Source: Pseudomonas furukawaii (lineage in GTDB: Bacteria > Pseudomonadota > Gammaproteobacteria > Pseudomonadales > Pseudomonadaceae). Taken from it: DNA of 64,000 nucleotides. Location of the stretch: positions 5,394,001 through 5,458,000 of the forward strand of contig NZ_AP014862.1 of the NCBI RefSeq assembly GCF_002355475.1. Direction: 5' to 3'. Both the position numbers and the translations under genes were made by a program. The first letter of the stretch is position 1. Every line of letters starts with the position of its first letter. Shown in pieces: positions 59,242-64,000 of this stretch. Under the pieces are notes generated by a model. That model was not told the DNA's origin. It saw only the letters and a program-made list of their open reading frames with translations, and made no database searches.

Positions 59242-59757
59242 ATGTCCCCTACCCGCTATTCCCGTCCCCGGGCGCTCCTGCACTGGAGCTCCGCCCTGGT
59301 CATCCTCTGGGCCAGCCTGTCGGGCTACGCCAATGCCGCCTGGCCGCTGCCCGGCCCCATCGCCCGGGGCATCAGCCAGTTCAATGTGGCCCTGACCACC
59401 CTGCTGATCCCGGTCTTCCTCCTGCGCATCGCCTGCGCCCTGGCCCAGCCAGGCCCGGACGACGGGGTCCACGCCGGCGCCCTCGGCCGCTTCCTCGCGC
59501 GGGCCGGGCACCTGGCGCTGTATGTCGCCACCGCTGCCGTGCTGCTGAGCGGCGTGCTGATGATGGACCGCCCCATCGACCTCTTCGGCCAGGCCAGCCT
59601 GCCGCAGCCGCTGGCCGAGCCGGTGCTGCTCGACTTCTTCAACAGCGTCCACCACCACGCCTGCCTGGTCCTCGCCCTGCTGGTGGGCGGCCATGTGGGT
59701 GCCGTGCTGATCCACCAGTGGCACGGGCACCGGGTGCTGGCGCGGATGAAGCCCTGA
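59242..59757 (+). CDS. Cytochrome b561-like membrane protein
   Basis: 171 aa with four membrane helices. Candidate heme ligands are the His in RALLHWSSALVILW (helix 1), in ARAGHLALYVATAAVLL (helix 3) and the HHH of NSVHHHACLVLALLVGGHVG (helix 4). Prokaryotic b561 proteins move electrons from the quinone pool to periplasmic acceptors. It starts 70 bases after LPMO 2 and ends four bases before gspC, so it heads the secretion operon. Supplying electrons to the LPMOs is an attractive but unproven idea. Confidence 0.83.
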   Translation: MSPTRYSRPRALLHWSSALVILWASLSGYANAAWPLPGPIARGISQFNVALTTLLIPVFLLRIACALAQPGPDDGVHAGALGRFLARAGHLALYVATAAVLLSGVLMMDRPIDLFGQASLPQPLAEPVLLDFFNSVHHHACLVLALLVGGHVGAVLIHQWHGHRVLARMKP

Positions 59758-59760
59758 ACC

Positions 59761-60294
59761 ATGGCCCGCCTCCAACGCCTCCGTCGCCTGCCGCTGCGGG
59801 TCCTGCCGGCCCTCGGCGCCCTCGCCCTCGGCGCCTGGCTGGCCTGGCTGGGCCAGGACGCCTGGCACTACCGCGCGGCCATCGCCGCCCACCGGCCCCA
59901 GGTCCTCGCCTCGCCCGAGGTGCAGCGGACGGCCAGCGCCCCCCTGGACCACGCCCTGGTGGCGCAACTCTTCGGCGTGCTGCCGCCAGGGCCGCGCATG
60001 AGCGCCGAGGAAACCGCCCGGGCGCTGTCCCTGAGCCTGCTGGCGAGCTTCGCCGAATCACGCCCCGAACACTCCCGGGCCCTGCTCGCCTCCAGCGCCG
60101 GCAGCGCCTTCTACCGCCCGGGCCAGTCGCTGCCCGGAGGCGCCGTGCTGCGCGCGGTGGCCGCCGACCATGTGCTGATCGAGCGCGACGGCCGCGAATA
60201 CCGCCTGGACTTCCCCCAGCGCGCCAACCGCCATTTCCTGCCCCTGGCCCCCAGGGCCGGGGCGCCCTCATCCCTGCCGGAGAAATCGCCATGA
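59761..60294 (+). CDS. gspC: Type II secretion protein GspC
   Basis: 177 aa: cytoplasmic basic N-terminus, one membrane helix (LRVLPALGALALGAWLAWLG), linker, and a homology-region domain (LVAQLFGVLPPG ... LSLSLLASFAESRPEHSRALLASSAGSAFYRPGQSLPGGAVLRAVAADHVLIERDGREYRL). It lacks the C-terminal PDZ or coiled-coil of longer GspC proteins. GspC links the inner platform to the secretin and helps choose substrates. Four-base ATGA overlap with gspD. Confidence 0.85.
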   Translation: MARLQRLRRLPLRVLPALGALALGAWLAWLGQDAWHYRAAIAAHRPQVLASPEVQRTASAPLDHALVAQLFGVLPPGPRMSAEETARALSLSLLASFAESRPEHSRALLASSAGSAFYRPGQSLPGGAVLRAVAADHVLIERDGREYRLDFPQRANRHFLPLAPRAGAPSSLPEKSP

Positions 60295-62189
60295 ACCTGC
60301 CCCGACTGACCGGCGCCCTGCTGGTGCTGGGCACCCTGCTCTCACCCCTGGCCAGCCATGCCGACACCGCCGCGCCCCGGCAGTGGACCCTGAACATGAA
60401 GGACGCCGAACTCCGCGACCTGGTCAGCGAGGTGGGCGAAATCACCGGCAAGACCATGGTCCTGGACCCGCGCATGAGCGGGAAGGTGACGGTGCAATCC
60501 AACGCCGCCCTGGACCAGGCGGGCATCTACAGCCTGTTCCTCAGCGTGCTGCGCAGCCAGGGCTACGCCGCGCTGGACCAGGGCGACCGGGTGCTGATCG
60601 TGCCCGTGGCCGATGCCAAGAGCCGCGCCAGCGGACAGGCCGGCACCGCCGGCGACGCCTTCATCACGGCGGTGCTGCCCCTGCGCAACGCCGCCTCGTC
60701 CGAAGTCGCGGCGGTGGTCCGGCCCCTGGTGGCGGTGGATGGCTACGTGGCCCCGTCCAACAGCGCCAATGCCCTGGTGGTGACCGACAGCGCCGGCAAC
60801 GTCGAGCGCATCCGTCATCTGGTGGAGGAACTGGACGGCGCCGGCCAGCGCGCCTTCACCACCCTGAAGCTGGAACACGCCTGGGCCGGCGACCTGGCCC
60901 AGACTCTCTCCGACAGCGTCAGCCAGGCCAACGGCGGCCCGGCCGGGGCCCGCGCCGTGGCCGATGCCCGCAGCAACCGCCTGATCCTCATCGGACCGGG
61001 CCAGGCGCGCGCGCAGATGGAACGCCTGGCGCGGATGCTCGACGTCCCCGGCAACGCCGCCGACGGGGCACGGGTGGTGCGCCTGCATCACAGCGACGCC
61101 AAGCAGCTGGCCGAGCTGCTGGCCGGCATCGGCAAGCGCATGGAGGTGGGCAAGGGCGGCAAGGAGGGACGCGCCGGCTCCATCCTGATCAGCGCCGACG
61201 AGAGCCAGAACGCCCTGGTGCTGATGGCCGAGCCCAGCCAGCTCAGGGTCTTCGAGACCCTGATCGGCCAGCTCGACCAGCCCCGCGCCCAGGTGCTGGT
61301 GGAGGCGGCCATCGTCGAGGTCAGCGGCGACATCAACGACGCCCTCGGCGTGCAGTGGGCCGCCCGCTCCGGCAACCTGGCCGGCGTCAGCCAGTCCAGC
61401 GGCACCGGCCTGGCCATCGGCTCGCTTCTGGACAGGCTGGCCGACGGCAAGCGCCCGGCCCTGCCCGACGGCACCGTGATCGGCCTCGGCAGCGCCAACT
61501 TCGCCGCCCTGGTGACGGCGCTGTCCAGCGACTCCAACAACAACCTGCTGTCCACCCCGAGCCTGCTGACCCTGGACAACGAGCAGGCGGAGATCCTGGT
61601 GGGCCAGAACGTGCCCTTCCAGACCGGTTCCTACACCACCGACAGCGCCGGCGCCTCCAACCCCTTCACCACGGTGGAGCGCAAGGACATCGGCATCACC
61701 CTCAAGGTCACCCCGCACATCAACGACGGCAGGACCCTGCGCCTGAAGGTGGAACAGGAGAGCTCCGAGCTGGCCTCCGCCCCCGCCGGCATCTCCACCA
61801 GCGACGTGATCACCAACAAGCGTTCGGTGAAGAGCACCATCCTCGCCGACGACGGGCAGATCATCGTCATCGGCGGCCTGATCAAGGACAACGTCAAGAC
61901 CCAGGTCAGCAAGGTGCCGCTGCTGGGCGACATCCCCCTGCTGGGCCGGCTGTTCCGCTCCAGCAAGGACGTGACCGAAAAGACCAACCTGATGGTCTTC
62001 CTGCGCCCGACCCTGCTGCGCAGCAGCGCCTCGGCCACGGACCTCGGCCAGCGCCGCTACGACCACCTGCGGCGCCTGGGCAATGGCCAGCGCGGCGCCA
62101 GCGGCCTGCGCCTGCCGGATGACCCGCACCAGCTGTTCGACGCCGACGACGGCCCGGTGCTGGACATGCGCGGGGAGCCCGGGGCATGA
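60291..62189 (+). CDS. gspD: Type II secretion secretin GspD
   Basis: 632 aa. Signal peptide ([24 protein letters not shown]), N0 domain ([37 protein letters not shown]), N1-N3 domains with the repeated [25 protein letters not shown] and ARMLDVPG patterns, then the secretin core from about 430: [48 protein letters not shown] and [16 protein letters not shown]. This is classical GspD, unlike the lipoprotein secretin at 1588. The S-domain for a pilotin is short. Confidence 0.95.
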   Translation: MNLPRLTGALLVLGTLLSPLASHADTAAPRQWTLNMKDAELRDLVSEVGEITGKTMVLDPRMSGKVTVQSNAALDQAGIYSLFLSVLRSQGYAALDQGDRVLIVPVADAKSRASGQAGTAGDAFITAVLPLRNAASSEVAAVVRPLVAVDGYVAPSNSANALVVTDSAGNVERIRHLVEELDGAGQRAFTTLKLEHAWAGDLAQTLSDSVSQANGGPAGARAVADARSNRLILIGPGQARAQMERLARMLDVPGNAADGARVVRLHHSDAKQLAELLAGIGKRMEVGKGGKEGRAGSILISADESQNALVLMAEPSQLRVFETLIGQLDQPRAQVLVEAAIVEVSGDINDALGVQWAARSGNLAGVSQSSGTGLAIGSLLDRLADGKRPALPDGTVIGLGSANFAALVTALSSDSNNNLLSTPSLLTLDNEQAEILVGQNVPFQTGSYTTDSAGASNPFTTVERKDIGITLKVTPHINDGRTLRLKVEQESSELASAPAGISTSDVITNKRSVKSTILADDGQIIVIGGLIKDNVKTQVSKVPLLGDIPLLGRLFRSSKDVTEKTNLMVFLRPTLLRSSASATDLGQRRYDHLRRLGNGQRGASGLRLPDDPHQLFDADDGPVLDMRGEPGA

Positions 62190-63655
62190 GCGCCGCGCGC
62201 CTGCCCTTCGGCTACGCCCGGCGCCACGGCTTGCTGCTGGAGAACGGCGAACTGCTCTGCCGCGCCGACACGCCCCTGGCCATCCTCACCGAGGTGCGCC
62301 GCCGCCATGGCGAGCCGTCCCGCTACCGGGCGCTGGACGCCGAGGCCTTCGCCGCGCGCCTGGCCGCCCACTACCAGGACGGCCAGGGCGACGCCCAGCA
62401 GGTGGCCGAAGGCCTGGGCGAGGCCATGGCCGGCGGCGACGACCTGGCCAGCCTGGCCGAGCAGCTGCCGGCCACCACCGACCTGCTGGAGCAGGAGGAC
62501 GACGCACCGATCATCCGCCTGATCAACGCCATCCTGGGCGAGGCGGTGAAGGCGCGGGCGTCCGACATCCACCTGGAGACCTTCGAGCAGCACCTCTCGG
62601 TGCGCCTGCGCATCGACGGCCTGCTGCGGGAGATCCTCCGGCCGCGCCGGGAGCTGGCGGGACTGCTGGTGTCGCGGATCAAGGTGATGGCGAAGCTGGA
62701 CATCGCCGAGAAGCGCATCCCCCAGGATGGCCGCATCGCCCTGCGCATCGCCGGCCACGAGGTGGACGTGCGGGTCTCCACCCTGCCCTCGGCCCATGGC
62801 GAGCGGGTGGTGCTGCGCCTGCTGGACAAGCAGGCCGGACGCCTGGACCTCACACGCCTGGGCATGGACGCCGCCACCCGCGCGCGCCTGGAAGGCGCCC
62901 TGGCGCGGCCCCACGGCATCCTCCTGGTCACCGGCCCCACCGGCTCCGGCAAGACCACCACCCTCTACGCTGGCCTGGCCAGCCTCAACAGCCAGACCCG
63001 CAACATCCTCACCATCGAGGACCCGGTGGAGTACCACCTGCCCGGCATCGGCCAGACCCAGGTCAACACCCGGGTGGACATGACCTTCGCCCGGGGCCTG
63101 CGGGCCATCCTGCGCCAGGACCCGGACGTGGTGATGGTGGGCGAGATCCGTGACCGCGAGACCGCCGAGATCGCCGTCCAGGCCTCCCTCACCGGCCACC
63201 TGGTGCTCTCCACCCTGCACACCAACAGCGCCGTGGGCGCGGTCACCCGCCTGGTGGACATGGGCGTCGAGCCCTTCCTGCTCTGCACCTCCCTGGTGGG
63301 GGTGCTGGCCCAGCGCCTGGTGCGGGTCCTGTGCCCCGACTGCCGGACCGAGGTCACGGCCGATGCCGCCGCCTGCCGGCACCTCGGCCTGGACCCCGGG
63401 CGGCCGCCACGGCTGTGGCAGCCGGTGGGCTGCGCGGCCTGCCAGGAGAGCGGCTATCGCGGTCGCCAGGGTCTCTACGAACTGGTGCTGCTGGACGAGC
63501 CGCTGCGCCAGCTGATCCACCAGGGCGCCGGCGAGGCCGAACTGACCCGCCACGCCCGCCGCCATGGCCCCAGCCTGTTCATGGATGGCCGCGACAAGGT
63601 GCTGGCCGGCGTCACCAGCCTGGAAGAACTGCTGCGCGTGACCCGGGAGGATTGA
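62186..63655 (+). CDS. gspE: Type II secretion ATPase GspE
   Basis: 489 aa. N-terminal GspE domain ([24 protein letters not shown]), then the ATPase: [25 protein letters not shown], Walker [10 protein letters not shown], Asp box [15 protein letters not shown], Walker [19 protein letters not shown], His box [15 protein letters not shown], and a four-cysteine zinc motif (CPDC ... CAAC). Its ATG overlaps the gspD stop by four bases. Typical size for GspE. Confidence 0.96.
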   Translation: MSAARLPFGYARRHGLLLENGELLCRADTPLAILTEVRRRHGEPSRYRALDAEAFAARLAAHYQDGQGDAQQVAEGLGEAMAGGDDLASLAEQLPATTDLLEQEDDAPIIRLINAILGEAVKARASDIHLETFEQHLSVRLRIDGLLREILRPRRELAGLLVSRIKVMAKLDIAEKRIPQDGRIALRIAGHEVDVRVSTLPSAHGERVVLRLLDKQAGRLDLTRLGMDAATRARLEGALARPHGILLVTGPTGSGKTTTLYAGLASLNSQTRNILTIEDPVEYHLPGIGQTQVNTRVDMTFARGLRAILRQDPDVVMVGEIRDRETAEIAVQASLTGHLVLSTLHTNSAVGAVTRLVDMGVEPFLLCTSLVGVLAQRLVRVLCPDCRTEVTADAAACRHLGLDPGRPPRLWQPVGCAACQESGYRGRQGLYELVLLDEPLRQLIHQGAGEAELTRHARRHGPSLFMDGRDKVLAGVTSLEELLRVTRED

Positions 63656-63656
63656 G

Positions 63657-64000
63657 ATGGCCGCCTACGAATTCCTCGCCATGGACAGCGCCGGACGCCG
63701 GCGCCGGGGCGTGCAGGAGGCCGACAGCGAACGCCACGCCCGCCAGTTGCTGCGGGATCGCCAGCTGATCCCCCTGCGCCTGCGTCCCACCCGAGGCGAC
63801 CGTCGCGGCGGTTCCAGCCGCCGGGGTCTCGGCGCCGCCGAGCTGGCCCTGCTCACCCGGCAACTGGCCACCCTGGTGCAGGCCGCCCTGCCCCTGGAGG
63901 AGGTGCTGGCGGCCCTGGCCGCCCAGTGCGAGAAGCGCGGCCAGCAGGCCATGGTCCTGGCGATCCGCGCGCGGGTGCTGGAGGGCCACGGCCTGGCCCG
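63657..64000 (+). CDS. gspF: Type II secretion platform protein GspF (cut by window end)
   Basis: 114 codons visible. MAAYEFLAMDSAGRRRRGVQEADSERHARQLLRDRQLIPLRL is the canonical GspF N-terminus, then ELALLTRQLATLVQAALPLEEVLAALAAQ, the first T2SSF helix bundle. It starts one base after the gspE stop, with GGGAGGATTG before the ATG. The gspG-M genes should follow beyond the window. Confidence 0.95.
   Translation, partial: MAAYEFLAMDSAGRRRRGVQEADSERHARQLLRDRQLIPLRLRPTRGDRRGGSSRRGLGAAELALLTRQLATLVQAALPLEEVLAALAAQCEKRGQQAMVLAIRARVLEGHGLA

Overview
The window is about 67% GC and almost fully coding. Its gene families (bau, gpu, Xcp/Hxc-type secretion, REP/RAYT elements, RutR-like TetR) point to a Pseudomonas-group gammaproteobacterium. 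No rRNA, tRNA, prophage or CRISPR was seen.

Region 1 (1-26200) looks like one dedicated machine. At its centre is a giant multicopper oxidase (13171-18969, about 1930 aa) of the MofA/McoA/MnxG type linked to Mn(II) oxidation. It is read on the minus strand. A second minus-strand operon (12952 to 7686) encodes a YVTN beta-propeller, a protein with two tandem SCO copper-chaperone domains, a cytochrome c fused to a periplasmic binding protein, and a SurA-N-like chaperone. A third operon (7447 to 1) encodes a secretion system that mixes type II secretion and type IV pilus parts: GspE-type ATPase, PilM/N/O/P-like proteins, lipoprotein secretin, three pseudopilins, and then csgE, the curli secretion factor, coupled by an ATGA overlap. 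A lytic transglycosylase, the major pseudopilin gspG and the platform protein gspF complete the set (19234-21635). This resembles the Gsp-related Xcm pathway reported for export of the manganese-oxidising factor of P. putida GB-1. A histidine kinase, an NtrC-type regulator and a lone receiver protein follow (22423-25997). Sigma54-type promoters of the GG-N10-GC form lie upstream of the oxidase, propeller, secretion, transglycosylase and receiver genes. The first two share an identical 17-bp core. Upstream of three of these promoters, and upstream of the kinase, lie arrays of TTCCCCA-like heptamers; in two arrays they recur every 12 bp. I read this as an oxidation/secretion regulon controlled by the NtrC-type protein.

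Region 2 (26600-45000) is mixed metabolism: a Tsx-like porin, a sodium:solute symporter, an arylamine N-acetyltransferase, a PhyH-type dioxygenase, a LEA-type lipoprotein and YjdM. Next come gpuP-gpuA-gpuR (3-guanidinopropionate to beta-alanine plus urea), a HicAB toxin-antitoxin pair with a palindromic operator, a NYN-LOTUS protein and a REP/RAYT element. Then bauABC with bauR convert beta-alanine through malonate semialdehyde to acetyl-CoA, so the guanidinopropionate and beta-alanine pathways sit within 10 kb.

Region 3 (43700-52700) concerns nucleobase and nucleoside use: a RutR-like TetR regulator, a BMP-type nucleoside ABC transporter (ATPase, two permeases, binding lipoprotein-family protein), a 2-oxoglutarate/IPNS-type oxygenase and an adenine/adenosine deaminase. 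A YigZ-family protein lies between.

Region 4 (52800-64000) holds a LuxR-type regulator and a hybrid kinase, then two tandem copies of a chitin-active AA10 lytic polysaccharide monooxygenase with a shared promoter-proximal element. A cytochrome b561-like membrane protein heads a classical type II secretion operon gspC-D-E-F that runs off the right edge. The layout suggests regulated export of the two copper enzymes.

Repeats include six tandem 103-bp units (21655-22250), REP clusters, and a short DnaA-box-like element found three times in two distant intergenic regions.
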